Notes under the pieces: model-generated
What the model was told of the DNA's origin: nothing
Database searches by the model: none
What the model saw: the letters and a program-made list of their open reading frames with translations, nothing else
Position numbers and translations under genes: made by a program
Source: Paenibacillus sp. FSL M7-0420
GTDB taxonomy: Bacteria; Bacillota; Bacilli; Paenibacillales; Paenibacillaceae
Reading direction: 5' to 3'
Length of the DNA: 64,000 nt
Assembly (NCBI RefSeq): GCF_038002345.1
Contig: NZ_JBBOCJ010000001.1
Coordinates: forward strand, 5,084,001 to 5,148,000
Part shown: positions 45,837 through 55,290 of the stretch, one piece after another
Layout of the letters: each line of letters opens with the position of its first letter
Numbering within the stretch: position 1 is the stretch's first letter

Positions 45837-46730
45837 TCAGCCTTTGACCGCACCAATGATCACGCCACGGGTCAGGTACTTCTGCATGAACGGCAGGACG
45901 AACAGCACCGGCACAATGCCCAGCACCGCCATCGCCATCCGCACCGCTGTACTTGGCAGCGATACCGTGTCAGCTCCAAGTACATTCCCGGCCTGGCCGG
46001 AATTGAGGAACTGGATGTTGCTCATCAGCTGCATCAGCAGATTCTGAATCCCGTACAATTGCGGCTTAGATACAAAATATAACGCATTGATCCAGTCATT
46101 CCAATAAGCCAGGCCCATGAACATCCCGACGGTTGCCATGACCGGCATGGACAGCGGAAGCATGATGCGGAAGAAGGTCCGCAGCTCCGAGGCACCGTCG
46201 ATCTGGGCAGCTTCGATAATCTCCAGCGGCACATTATTCTTGAAGTAGTTACGGACCAGCAGGACGTTGAACCCGTTCGCCAGCAGATTGGGCAGGATCA
46301 GCGCCCACAGCGTGTTTTTGATATGGAAATACTGGGTCCACATGATGTACGAAGGCACAATCCCCCCGCTGAACAGCATGGTGAAAAATACAACAAAGGC
46401 TAGCGTGTTATGATATTTGAAATCAGACCGCGACATCGGATAAGCCAGCATGCTTGTTATCAGCAGTCCTATCGCGGTTCCAAGGATCGTCACCAGAAAG
46501 GAAACCCCGTAGGCTCTGATGAAAATATACGCCGAGGACTTAATGTACCGGTACGCGTCTAGACTTAGCTGCTCCGGGAAAAAGCTGTACCCGTTGCGGA
46601 TCAGGGTCGTCTCATTGGTGAACGAAGCGATCACAATCAGCAGGAAGGGCAAAAATGCAAAAACCGTCAGCAGGATCATCACGACCGCAGAAAACAGCGT
46701 AAACGTTCGTTCTCCTCTTGTTTGGATCAT
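45837..46730 (-). CDS. carbohydrate ABC permease (LplC/YtcP type), second system
   Basis: 297 residues, six predicted helices. EAA loop: EAAQIDGASELRTFFRIMLP; ends QKYLTRGVIIGAVKG. AGGAGG lies 8 nt before the ATG. It follows its partner permease by 12 bp and precedes the Nif3-like gene. Confidence 0.93.
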   Translation of the reverse strand: MIQTRGERTFTLFSAVVMILLTVFAFLPFLLIVIASFTNETTLIRNGYSFFPEQLSLDAYRYIKSSAYIFIRAYGVSFLVTILGTAIGLLITSMLAYPMSRSDFKYHNTLAFVVFFTMLFSGGIVPSYIMWTQYFHIKNTLWALILPNLLANGFNVLLVRNYFKNNVPLEIIEAAQIDGASELRTFFRIMLPLSMPVMATVGMFMGLAYWNDWINALYFVSKPQLYGIQNLLMQLMSNIQFLNSGQAGNVLGADTVSLPSTAVRMAMAVLGIVPVLFVLPFMQKYLTRGVIIGAVKG

Positions 46731-46742
46731 CCGAATTTCCTC

Positions 46743-47672
46743 CTAGAACAATGCGTTTTCTGGATTGACCTTCTTGACGATGGCATTGACCGTAAGCACA
46801 AGGGCAAAGCCGACCAGCGACTGATACAGACCGGCGGCGGCCGACATTCCGATATCATTAAGCTGCATCAAAGCGCGGTAAACATACGTATCAATCGTCT
46901 GGGTAGTGCTGTACAGCGCACCGGAGTTCATGGGCACCTGATAGAACAAGCCGAAGTCGGAGTTGAAAATCCGGCCCATCGACATCAGCACCAGCACAAT
47001 AATGGTCGGCTTCAGCAGCGGCAGGGTAATCATGCGGATCTGCTTGAGCTTCCCGGCACCGTCGATTTTGGCCGACTCATAGATGCTCTTGTCAATGCCG
47101 GCAATCGAGGCAAAATAGACAATCGATCCGTAGCCTGCCGTCTTCCAGATCTGAATAAGGACCAGCAGGTACGGCCAATACTTCGCCTCCGAATACCAGT
47201 TGATCTCCGGTATGCCGAGCGGCCGCAGAATCGAATGGTTCACGAACCCGCTGTCTGCATTCAGAAAAGCGAAGACGAGCAGCGAAAGCACGATCATCGA
47301 GATCAGGTTCGGCAGAATCAGCCCGGTCATGAACAGCTTCGAATACAGCTTATTCAGCAGCTCCGACATCAGAATGGCAATGATGATGGAGACTACGGTT
47401 CCCAGCGCGATGAACGCCAGGTTGTACAGCAGCGTGTTGCGGGTCATAATCCAGGCGTCACTGGTCTGGAACAGAAAGGTGAAGTTCTTGAAGCCGATCC
47501 AGTCGCTGCCGAAGATGCCTTTGGCATAATTGACATCCTTGAAGGCGATGAACACCCCGAACATGGGGAAGTAGCTGTTAATGAGAAAATACAGCAGGCC
47601 TGGACCCGCGAGTATGAGGAGCGGCAATGTTTTTTTGAGCGGCTTGGATGGGGACTTGCGTCTGGCAGTCAT
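46743..47672 (-). CDS. carbohydrate ABC permease (LplB type), second system
   Basis: 309 residues, six predicted helices, basic N-terminus (TARRKSPSKPLKK). EAA loop: YESAKIDGAGKLKQIRMITL. GGAGGTG precedes the ATG. Lies 70 bp after its binding protein. The set resembles the xanthan-locus importer but the two are clearly diverged paralogues. Confidence 0.93.
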   Translation of the reverse strand: MTARRKSPSKPLKKTLPLLILAGPGLLYFLINSYFPMFGVFIAFKDVNYAKGIFGSDWIGFKNFTFLFQTSDAWIMTRNTLLYNLAFIALGTVVSIIIAILMSELLNKLYSKLFMTGLILPNLISMIVLSLLVFAFLNADSGFVNHSILRPLGIPEINWYSEAKYWPYLLVLIQIWKTAGYGSIVYFASIAGIDKSIYESAKIDGAGKLKQIRMITLPLLKPTIIVLVLMSMGRIFNSDFGLFYQVPMNSGALYSTTQTIDTYVYRALMQLNDIGMSAAAGLYQSLVGFALVLTVNAIVKKVNPENALF

Positions 47673-47742
47673 GCCGGTTCACCTCCATGGCCGGGGGCAG
47701 AGCCTCTGTCACCGCTCCGCCCTCAGCACATTCATGTAATAG

Positions 47743-49284
47743 TTATTGCTGTTGTGCGGCAAGCCACGCATCCAGCTGCTGCTGCTTGCTGTCAATAATA
47801 GCCTCTGCACCCGCATCCTTCAGCGCACTGATGAATTTCGGAATGATGGTCTCCGGGTCCACCGACCCGCTGACCAGCGCCGGCAGGAACTGGCTGACCA
47901 CGTTATTCACAGCGCTTATCTGCGTCTTCACTTGACCCTGGTCGAAAATAAAACCGAAATACGGCGATCTTGCGGTATCCTTATTCTCCTTCAGCTTCAG
48001 CTCAACATCCGACCAGTCAATTCCCTCCAGCTGATACTGGAGCGATTCGGAGCCTACGATCCCTGAGCTAAGCATGGCTGTATAAGGTACCGTATTGGCA
48101 TCCATGCCTTCCGGGAATTTCACATGATGCTCATCTACCTTGACGTAATCCTCTCCTTCGATTCCGAAGAGAATGGTGTTAATCAGCTCTTTGTCGGTGT
48201 ACAGCAGATTCAGGAACTTCACAGCGGCCTCCGTCTCCTTCGAGGTGCTGGACACCATCCAGGTTACGGAATTCACGGCGCTTGTATCGAAATAGAACGG
48301 GGCGATGCGCTTGGTCTCAATGTTTTTGCCGACCTGCGCACTCAGCTGCTTGCCAACCTCCATGCCGCTGTAGCCGCCCAGGAAAGAGAACCCGCGTCCG
48401 GAGGATACCATCTCCATCGCTGTAATCGTCGTAGTTGCGGTATCCTTCTGCAGATATCCGGCCTCGAACCAGTCTCTCATCATCTGAATCCCGTTCTTGA
48501 AGACATCCGATTCGTAGAAGTTCACGACCTTCCCGTTGTCACCGATCACAACGCCTACTCCGGTGGTATCAGTCAGGTAATCCACCTTGCTGGCACCCTT
48601 CATCCAGTTCACAAGTCCCGTATCCGTCGGATTCACGTTGATCGGGCCGAACGGAACCACATCCGGCAGCTTCTGCTTCACGGCCCCGAACACGGCAGGC
48701 AGATCCTCTACCGATTGGATGGAGTCTGCGGCTACGCCCGCCTCTGCCAGCATATCCGCGTTGTAGATGATATTGGTCGGCAGCGCCATCCCTTTATTCA
48801 CCGGAATGCCGTAGATATGCCCGTCCATCGTGGTGGTTTTGAGAATATCCGGCCCGAAATCCTTGTCCAGAATAGCTGACAGCTCTTTGCCGTGTTCAGT
48901 AAGCAGCTCTTCAAGCGGAGCCACCTGGCTCTTGGATACGTAGTTGGAGAATTGTCCGAGCGTGGTGAAGACATCCATCTTCTCCCCGCTCTGGAGCGCA
49001 AGATTGACCTTCTGGGCGTAATCTGCCGGGCCGAAAAGACGGAAGTCCACCTTCACCCCGATCTTCTCCGTTGTGATGGCGTTGATCGCATCCGTTACCT
49101 TGCTGAGATCGTCGGGAATCCGGTTGAAGGAGGGCAGCGCGAATACAATCTCAGCCACCTTGGCCTTAGCTTCCGTATCCCCGGAATTCTTGGACGATGT
49201 ATTGGAATTGCCGCCGCAGGCGGAGAGCAGCGAACCGCAGATTACCATGGACAGCAGCAGTGAACCTAACCCCTTTTTCTTCAT
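47743..49284 (-). CDS. sugar-binding lipoprotein (LplA type, DUF3502 end), second system
   Basis: 513 residues. Lipobox SLLSAC with Cys23, Asn/Ser-rich linker, family 1 binding domain and DUF3502-like end (IFDQGQVKTQISAVNNVVS, QQQLDAWLAAQQQ). Of three possible ATGs (49293, 49290, 49284) the last is 10 nt from AGGAGG and is chosen; the others stand too close. Ligand unknown. The operon carries no glycosidase, so no substrate can be inferred from enzymes. Confidence 0.92.
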   Translation of the reverse strand: MKKKGLGSLLLSMVICGSLLSACGGNSNTSSKNSGDTEAKAKVAEIVFALPSFNRIPDDLSKVTDAINAITTEKIGVKVDFRLFGPADYAQKVNLALQSGEKMDVFTTLGQFSNYVSKSQVAPLEELLTEHGKELSAILDKDFGPDILKTTTMDGHIYGIPVNKGMALPTNIIYNADMLAEAGVAADSIQSVEDLPAVFGAVKQKLPDVVPFGPINVNPTDTGLVNWMKGASKVDYLTDTTGVGVVIGDNGKVVNFYESDVFKNGIQMMRDWFEAGYLQKDTATTTITAMEMVSSGRGFSFLGGYSGMEVGKQLSAQVGKNIETKRIAPFYFDTSAVNSVTWMVSSTSKETEAAVKFLNLLYTDKELINTILFGIEGEDYVKVDEHHVKFPEGMDANTVPYTAMLSSGIVGSESLQYQLEGIDWSDVELKLKENKDTARSPYFGFIFDQGQVKTQISAVNNVVSQFLPALVSGSVDPETIIPKFISALKDAGAEAIIDSKQQQLDAWLAAQQQ

Positions 49285-49456
49285 TGTCATCATGCCTCCT
49301 GTTCTATATTTACATTCTCATTGTACTTGCCCTGGAGGGGGAGGGCTTTCAATAATACGGGCTGTTTTTATAAAAAACCGCACTGGGCGGGTGACGGGAC
49401 GCGCGGCTCTGCATAGCTAAGTTACACCCTAGGAATGATTCCTGCCAACGAAGCAA

Positions 49457-49490
49457 GAAGCTCCGCCTCCGGTAGGAGAAGCGGAGCTTC
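49457..49490 (-). terminator. hairpin after the second response regulator
   Basis: GAAGCTCCGC and GCGGAGCTTC form a perfect 10-bp stem with a 14-nt loop; on the minus strand TTGCTT follows. It separates the two-component genes from the transporter genes and may act as a partial terminator. Confidence 0.65.
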
Positions 49491-49512
49491 CTAATGGTCA
49501 TCCTTGTCATGA

Positions 49513-51108
49513 CTATAAGGCGGATTTGTGCTTGGAACGGTAGGCCGCCGGGGTTTCGCCTGTCCATTTTTTGAACACAGTGGAGAAATAGGAAAGGGTA
49601 TCGAAGCCGGTATCCATGGCAATCTCCCCGATGCTTGCCGTGCTCTCCACCAGCCTCTGCTTCGCTGCTCTGATCCGGCAGTCGTTCAGGTACTCCTTTA
49701 CGGTCTGGCCGGTCCCGTTCTTGAACACCTTGGCCAAATAATCCGCGGTCAGATATACGCTGGCTGCAACATCCTCCCGGCTCAGATCCTGGGTATAGTG
49801 CTCTTGAATGAAGCGTTTGGCCCGCTCGACTACCCCTTCGGACTGCAGCACCTCCTTAATGGAATCGAGCGTCTTGTCCGTCAGCGCCTGCGCCCATTTC
49901 ATGAAGTCGAACACGCTGCTCTCGGCATCCTGGGCCAACTGCTGGCTGAGCTCACCTTCGAAGAGCCGGTGGGCTTGAATGTGGTGGCGCGCGAGCAGCG
50001 AATAGACCACCTGAAGCAGGTCCTCGCGGATCGAATGGAGCGTAGCCGCATCCAGCTTGTTCAGACTCGTCAGCAGCTCCAGTTCTTTCTTGAGCCGGTT
50101 CACAATCTGAGCCTTCTCCTTCTGGACGAACAGCAGGGTGAACAGCTCCGTATCCAGGGTGAAGCGCTCGGTCAGATCCACTTGGAAGGGCTTATTCGGC
50201 AAATGCAGCTTCCCCCGGAAAATAATGTTCGACTCGTCCGCCTGCTCCAGCTCCGTCTTAAGCTGCGCCAGGCGGGAGATCGCCGCAGGCTCACTGAAGT
50301 AACAGGTAGCCGTACATTTCAGATACTGCCTGGACAGCCGGATGATCTCTCCGGCGCTCGCCTCCAGCTCCTTCATATCCGCCGGATTCTCGGCAATGAT
50401 CGCATTGTAGAATACCTTATCCATCTGATAGGCAATCATCCGGCCGCTGCCCACCAGGCTGCTGAGTATTTCAGAGACCAGGTTCGAGAGGGCGTAGTGG
50501 AAGATGCTCTCGTCCCATTCCCGTTCAATCTGGGAGCGGGGAACGCTTACCAGCAGCAGCCTGTATTCTGCCTGCACCGGGACGGACAGCTCCCGCTTCT
50601 GCACCTCACTCTGGATCAGCTCACGCCGGGGAGAGATTGTCGCCGTCAGCACATCGCTCCAGAAGCTGCGTTCTATCAGATCCTGGTTCTTCAGCCACGC
50701 ATGACCCAGCTTGCTGTATTCGCCTAACATGATTTTGTTCTTCAGCGTATCCATCGACTTGCGCAGCGCCGCTTCCAGCTCCTGCTTGTCCAGCGGCTTG
50801 ACCAGATACGAGTCGGCGTCATACGAGATCGCCTTGGAGGCGAAGGTGAAGCTCTCATGACAGGTCAGGAAGATGAATCCGCCTTCATATTGACGCTCTC
50901 TGACCCACTTGATCAACTCTATGCCCGACCCGCGCGGCATTTCAATATCACAAATCATCAGATCCGGCTCGTCGTTCTCGAAGAGTTGCTTCGCATCCTG
51001 TATATTATGAGCGGTGAGCACTTCCGTAATTCCGAATTCCTCCCAGTTCACAATACCGCGCAACGCTTCAATTGTAGGAATATCATCGTCAATCAGCATA
51101 CAACGCAT
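49513..51108 (-). CDS. YesN-type AraC response regulator, second system
   Basis: 531 residues. Receiver domain with Asp7-Asp9, phospho-acceptor Asp54 (LMICDIEMPRGSG) and Lys in YLVKPLDKQE. A long middle region (about 130-420) without recognised domain, then AraC HTH (SREDVAASVYLTADYLAKVF, IGEIAMDTGFDTLSYFSTVF, KWTGETPAAYR). GGAGG lies 5 nt before the ATG. One base separates it from the sensor gene. Probably activates the following transporter operon. Confidence 0.93.
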   Translation of the reverse strand: MRCMLIDDDIPTIEALRGIVNWEEFGITEVLTAHNIQDAKQLFENDEPDLMICDIEMPRGSGIELIKWVRERQYEGGFIFLTCHESFTFASKAISYDADSYLVKPLDKQELEAALRKSMDTLKNKIMLGEYSKLGHAWLKNQDLIERSFWSDVLTATISPRRELIQSEVQKRELSVPVQAEYRLLLVSVPRSQIEREWDESIFHYALSNLVSEILSSLVGSGRMIAYQMDKVFYNAIIAENPADMKELEASAGEIIRLSRQYLKCTATCYFSEPAAISRLAQLKTELEQADESNIIFRGKLHLPNKPFQVDLTERFTLDTELFTLLFVQKEKAQIVNRLKKELELLTSLNKLDAATLHSIREDLLQVVYSLLARHHIQAHRLFEGELSQQLAQDAESSVFDFMKWAQALTDKTLDSIKEVLQSEGVVERAKRFIQEHYTQDLSREDVAASVYLTADYLAKVFKNGTGQTVKEYLNDCRIRAAKQRLVESTASIGEIAMDTGFDTLSYFSTVFKKWTGETPAAYRSKHKSAL

Positions 51109-51109
51109 A

Positions 51110-52828
51110 TTATCCTCCCTCTAAGCCAGGCTGGCTCCATTCGAGTGGCTTCACAGGAATCCACAGCTCAACCCTCGCACCTGTAGTCTCGATATTCGAC
51201 AGCTTAAGCAGATCTTCCCGTTTGTATAGCAGTCTGAGGGTCTTGCGGATATTGGCAATGCCCACTCTGCCTCCGTCCTCCCCTGCCTCTTCGCGCTCCG
51301 GCTGATCCAGCCATTCAGAAGCGAAGCCTGCCCCGTTATCTTCAATGACAATGCTGACAAATGGACTATCGTCCCGCAGCTCCATCCGCACCCTGATGAA
51401 AATAGACAGCAGCTCCTGAACGAACATAGCATGCTTGAACGTATTCTCCACAAAGGTCTGGATCATGAATTGGGGAACCGGCACCTGCCGCGCTTCCTCC
51501 TGCATCTCAATCATGAAAAAGATCTGCTCCGGATAACGGATCTCCTGCATCCGGATATAATTCTCAGTATGCCGGATCTCCTCCTCCATCGTCACTTCCA
51601 TCAGTCCCCCTCTGAACATATACCGGAGATGCTCGGAGAGACGGTGGATCAGGCGGCGGATCTCCTCATTTTTATTCTGATAGGTTAGGCTCGTAATTGT
51701 TGAGATCGCATTCAGGAAAAAATGGGGCCGGATCTGCATCTGCAGATACTTGATCTCGGCGCGGCTGATTTCGATCTGTTCTTCATAGGACTGAATCTTC
51801 AGATCCTTGATCTCACTGACCATGGACTCCAGCGCATGGAACAGCTTCAGGAATTCCAGGGAGTACGGGGTATTCTGCGGAATCTGGTATTCCAGCTGCC
51901 CCTGCTCAACCGCCTTCGCCGCCTTCACCAGCTCCAGAATCGGCCTTAGCACATCTCTCGTCAGGAATCTCAGCACCAGCGGCACCACGATGACCGAGAG
52001 CACCGCCAGCAGGGCGATCCCCCACTGAATCAGCTTCAGGCCTGAGAACAGACTGCCCTTGGCAACCATTTGAGTCATCTGCCCGAACTCGCCGATCGGT
52101 TCAGATACAATCAGGTAATCCCGCTTATACTGCCTGCTTAAGCTCTCAAGCGTCGTATCCCCCTCATTAAGAGAGATATTATTCGCCGCCAGGATCATTC
52201 CTTCAGAGTCACTCAGCACATAACGGTTCTTATCGTTGCCTCCCCTATCAACCATGGCCAGCAGCGTGTCCGCTTTCACCAGCGTTCCGAAGCTGACCCC
52301 TGAATACGAAATATATTTGAACAAGTAGGACTCGCCGCGGATCTGGAAGACCTTCCATTCCCCGCTTGGTGCTGCCGGAGCCGTACTGAATTTATGCATA
52401 TTGATAAAATCCACCAGAGCCAGCTTATCCTCCGATTGAATCCGGCGGTTGAACTGCTCCAGCACCAGCTCCTCCGAGAGCCTGATGAACATGCCGTCGC
52501 TCGAATTATCACCTGCTATTTTTGCCTGCAGGCTATTCTTGAGCTGCTGGACCTTGAAATACCGGCTGTTCTCATCCATCCCCGCCGAATTCACCGCAGT
52601 ATCCACGTTATGGTCGAACACCTCTATGAGGTCCTTGGAGAAGTTGTTGAAGTTATTATGAATATTGGCCTGATAGAGGGCCAGTGTATTACGCGAGCTG
52701 GTCAGTGCATTACTCCGCACCACCTCCAGGGAGTAGATGTTACTCAGAACAAGGATGGACAGCAGGATCGCAAGAATCACTGTCATCTGCAATGCAAATT
52801 TGAACACGATACTGTTGGTACGGATCAT
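51110..52828 (-). CDS. YesM-type sensor histidine kinase, second system
   Basis: 572 residues. Helix 1 FALQMTVILAILLSILVLSN, extracellular sensor, helix 2 IQWGIALLAVLSVIVVPLVL, HAMP, His_kinase with His in QIRPHFFLNAISTITS, and ATPase motifs QTFVENTFKHA and RVGIANIRKTLRLLY. Start at 52828, preceded by GGAAGAGG. An in-frame start at 52987 would put a GC hairpin (52858-52902) and 53 unlike residues inside the protein, so it is rejected. Ligand unknown. Confidence 0.92.
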   Translation of the reverse strand: MIRTNSIVFKFALQMTVILAILLSILVLSNIYSLEVVRSNALTSSRNTLALYQANIHNNFNNFSKDLIEVFDHNVDTAVNSAGMDENSRYFKVQQLKNSLQAKIAGDNSSDGMFIRLSEELVLEQFNRRIQSEDKLALVDFINMHKFSTAPAAPSGEWKVFQIRGESYLFKYISYSGVSFGTLVKADTLLAMVDRGGNDKNRYVLSDSEGMILAANNISLNEGDTTLESLSRQYKRDYLIVSEPIGEFGQMTQMVAKGSLFSGLKLIQWGIALLAVLSVIVVPLVLRFLTRDVLRPILELVKAAKAVEQGQLEYQIPQNTPYSLEFLKLFHALESMVSEIKDLKIQSYEEQIEISRAEIKYLQMQIRPHFFLNAISTITSLTYQNKNEEIRRLIHRLSEHLRYMFRGGLMEVTMEEEIRHTENYIRMQEIRYPEQIFFMIEMQEEARQVPVPQFMIQTFVENTFKHAMFVQELLSIFIRVRMELRDDSPFVSIVIEDNGAGFASEWLDQPEREEAGEDGGRVGIANIRKTLRLLYKREDLLKLSNIETTGARVELWIPVKPLEWSQPGLEGG

Positions 52829-52857
52829 CCCCGCCTCTTCCTTTCCCCGGAATTCAG

Positions 52858-52902
52858 CACGCCCCTGAGCCGATACCTTCTTAGGCCAGACCCAGGGGCG
52901 TG
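52858..52902 (-). promoter_or_regulatory. 10-bp perfect hairpin in the leader of the second sensor kinase
   Basis: CACGCCCCTG and CAGGGGCGTG pair around 25 nt, ending 30 nt before the kinase start. No T-run follows on the minus strand, so it may be a leader structure or a weak barrier between the esterase and kinase genes. Confidence 0.45.
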
Positions 52903-52983
52903 TAAGTATGCAATTTGCGATTGAGTACGTGAAAATTATTAGTATTGGGATAGCCGTGACTCGCCACTTTTCCCAATTATTAA

Positions 52984-53784
52984 TCAACTCACAGGAGCAG
53001 CCGCCCAGTCCAGCGCAGCTTCGATATGCTTATCCCAGTACGCCCAGTTATGGTCGCCCGGGCCTTCTTCATAGTAATGGGCGGCCTGCTCGCCTTCCAG
53101 GAACTGATGGAACCGGCGGTTCACATCCAGCAGCATATCCTCGGTTCCGCATGCCATATACAGCTCCGGCAGGGCAAGTCCCTGCGCCTTCACGTCACGC
53201 ACCAGCTGCTCAGGGTCCTTGTCGCTGCCGAGCAGCCGGCTCAGATCGCCGAAGACGCTGGCATAGTAGGAATAACTGGCAATTCCGTCTTTATAGTCTG
53301 GGGCAATATTGGCAACTCTATACGGAATTAAGGCCGAGGATAAGGCGATGATCCGGCCGAAGCGCTCCGCGTATTTCAGGCCGTTGCGGATCGCACCGTA
53401 GCCGCCCATCGATAAGCCGCCGATCCAGGTATCCTCTCTGGCCGCTGATAGCGGGAACAGCTTGCGGGTGAACTCTACCAGCTCCCTGCCGATATACTCA
53501 CCGTAGTATTCTTCTCTTAGCTCATCATTTACATAGAAGCGGTTCTCCCCGGCCGGCATGAATACTGCCACTTGATGCCTGTCTGCCAGCTCCCTGATTC
53601 TGGAGAAGTTCAGCCAGTCGTTCTGGCTGCCGGAGAAGCCATGCAGCAGATAGAGCGATCTCAAGGGCTGGCCCGACCAGGCCGGAAGTCCCCAGCCCTC
53701 CGGCAGATCCACCGGCAATATGGCCTGAATCGTGACCTCCCGCTTCAGACTTGCCGAGAACAGGCTGATTTGCATTGTAGCCAT
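52984..53784 (-). CDS. esterase D-like alpha/beta hydrolase
   Basis: 266 residues, no signal peptide. Esterase family with YLLHGFSGSQNDW (oxyanion), nucleophile Ser in GLSMGGYGAI and His in GPGDHNWAYWDKH. Related to tributyrin esterase (EstA) and S-formylglutathione hydrolase-like enzymes. Of three start codons the ATG at 53784 stands 7 nt after GGGGG. It lies 26 bp past sucrose phosphorylase in the same orientation and is probably co-transcribed. It may remove acyl groups from imported sugars; this is inference. Confidence 0.85.
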   Translation of the reverse strand: MATMQISLFSASLKREVTIQAILPVDLPEGWGLPAWSGQPLRSLYLLHGFSGSQNDWLNFSRIRELADRHQVAVFMPAGENRFYVNDELREEYYGEYIGRELVEFTRKLFPLSAAREDTWIGGLSMGGYGAIRNGLKYAERFGRIIALSSALIPYRVANIAPDYKDGIASYSYYASVFGDLSRLLGSDKDPEQLVRDVKAQGLALPELYMACGTEDMLLDVNRRFHQFLEGEQAAHYYEEGPGDHNWAYWDKHIEAALDWAAAPVS

Positions 53785-53810
53785 CATCATTCCCCCTTAA
53801 CGAATTAGAA

Positions 53811-55277
53811 TCAGACCCAGTATACCGCTTCTTGTCCCTGCTGATCTATATATTCGATAACAGTCTTATAGTTCTGCAGGTTAATATGCAGCCGGCAATA
53901 GGCTGCTCCCTGCTCCCACATCAGCCTGATTTCATCCGCCTCTGCCTCAAGCACCCGGAAGGTTCCCTGGAAGGCGCTATACTCATTGCGGAAACGGATC
54001 AGCTTCATCAGCCGCTGCACGACCTCCCGCTCACTCTCCGCTTCAATCTCCTCCAGCGTATAGTTATGGCGGTTAATCTCCCGGCCTTCCCCCGTCAGGG
54101 CGACCTGCTCCAGATCATTGCGGCCGGCCAGCAAGCCTACATAATAGACCTGTGGAATACCCGGTGCGAAGAATTGAATCGCCCTGGCTGCCAGGTACGC
54201 ATCGTCATCCTCATTCAGCGCACTGTAATACGTGCAGCGGATCTGATGGACATCGAAGCCGTCCGGCGCTTTATGCTCCTCGGACAGAATCAGGCTCAGG
54301 TTCGCTCCGCGCTCCACGCAGAGATCCACCAGCTCCCGGGCTTCCTTGGTATCGATCAGATCATCCAGGTCGGGCTTCACCGGAATACCGTCATGGCAGT
54401 CCAGCATCGTGAACTGCTTATGCGGGCGGGTCCGCAGATAGTCGTACAGCGCCGTATTGGATTTGCCGGTAAGCGCCTCAAGCACGCGGTAAGGCAGAAT
54501 GAAATCATAGATCCAGCAGCCGTATTCCGATAGCTTAGTCTGGATACTGTGATGCGCGTGCACCTCCGGCAGCAGCTCGATATCCAGCGAATCGGCCATC
54601 TCTTTGATCCAGTCCAGGAATTCATAGATCTCCGGCTCCACATAGAAACAACTGGTGCCCAGCTTCTTGATCACGTACCCGACGGCATCCAGCCTGACAA
54701 TCTTGACATTCTGCGCTTTGAAGTTCAGGAAGAACTGCCGCAGCAGGTCGCGGGTGAGCGGAGCATGGATATCCAGATCAATCTGCTCGGAAGGATCGGT
54801 TTTGCCAAAAGTGGTCCACACCTTCTCTTCCTCCCCTCCGGAGGTAGTGAAGGCAGAATACGGCAGCGGTCGCCGCAGGAACATCTTCTCGATATCCGCA
54901 CGCACAGGCTCGCCATTCTCCCAGATCTTGTCCAGGGTGATGAACAGATCCGCATATTCCGAAGCCCGGCCATGCTCCAGGAAGTCCTGGAAATACGGCG
55001 ATTGCCTGGAGATATGATTGACCATCAGATCCACCAGCACATCGAATTCTGCCCCGATGCTGCGGATGTCCTCCCAGCTGCCGAATTCCGGCTCGATCTC
55101 CAGATAAGTCAACGGCGCAAAGCCGCGGTCCCCCGAAGAAGGAAAGGGCGGAAGGATGTGAATCCCCCCGGCAAACAGCCCGGCGAAGGGACCTTGCAGC
55201 ACCTGATGGAGCTGCTTCAGGTCTCCGCCCAGCGAATCGGGATAGGTAATTAACTGTACTTGATTCTTCAGTGTCAT
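53811..55277 (-). CDS. gtfA: sucrose phosphorylase (GH13_18)
   Basis: 488 residues. Splits sucrose with phosphate into glucose 1-phosphate and fructose. The fold starts with the GH13_18 segment VQLITYPDSLGGDLKQLHQV. Nucleophile Asp197 (VRLDAVGYVIKK), acid/base Glu238 (LLPEVHAHH) and a third Asp in MLDCHDGIPV are present, as in Bifidobacterium sucrose phosphorylase (192 and 232). Start at 55277, 9 nt after GGAGG. It follows fructokinase by 13 bp, which would phosphorylate the released fructose. Specificity for a sucrose phosphate or another glucoside is possible; the free-sugar importer nearby favours sucrose. Confidence 0.9.
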   Translation of the reverse strand: MTLKNQVQLITYPDSLGGDLKQLHQVLQGPFAGLFAGGIHILPPFPSSGDRGFAPLTYLEIEPEFGSWEDIRSIGAEFDVLVDLMVNHISRQSPYFQDFLEHGRASEYADLFITLDKIWENGEPVRADIEKMFLRRPLPYSAFTTSGGEEEKVWTTFGKTDPSEQIDLDIHAPLTRDLLRQFFLNFKAQNVKIVRLDAVGYVIKKLGTSCFYVEPEIYEFLDWIKEMADSLDIELLPEVHAHHSIQTKLSEYGCWIYDFILPYRVLEALTGKSNTALYDYLRTRPHKQFTMLDCHDGIPVKPDLDDLIDTKEARELVDLCVERGANLSLILSEEHKAPDGFDVHQIRCTYYSALNEDDDAYLAARAIQFFAPGIPQVYYVGLLAGRNDLEQVALTGEGREINRHNYTLEEIEAESEREVVQRLMKLIRFRNEYSAFQGTFRVLEAEADEIRLMWEQGAAYCRLHINLQNYKTVIEYIDQQGQEAVYWV

Positions 55278-55290
55278 CTTAAGAAGCCTC

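Noticed and set aside
52829..52987. Longer N-terminus for the second sensor kinase
   Set aside because: It contains a GC-rich hairpin and residues unlike the family, and the ATG at 52828 has its own ribosome site.
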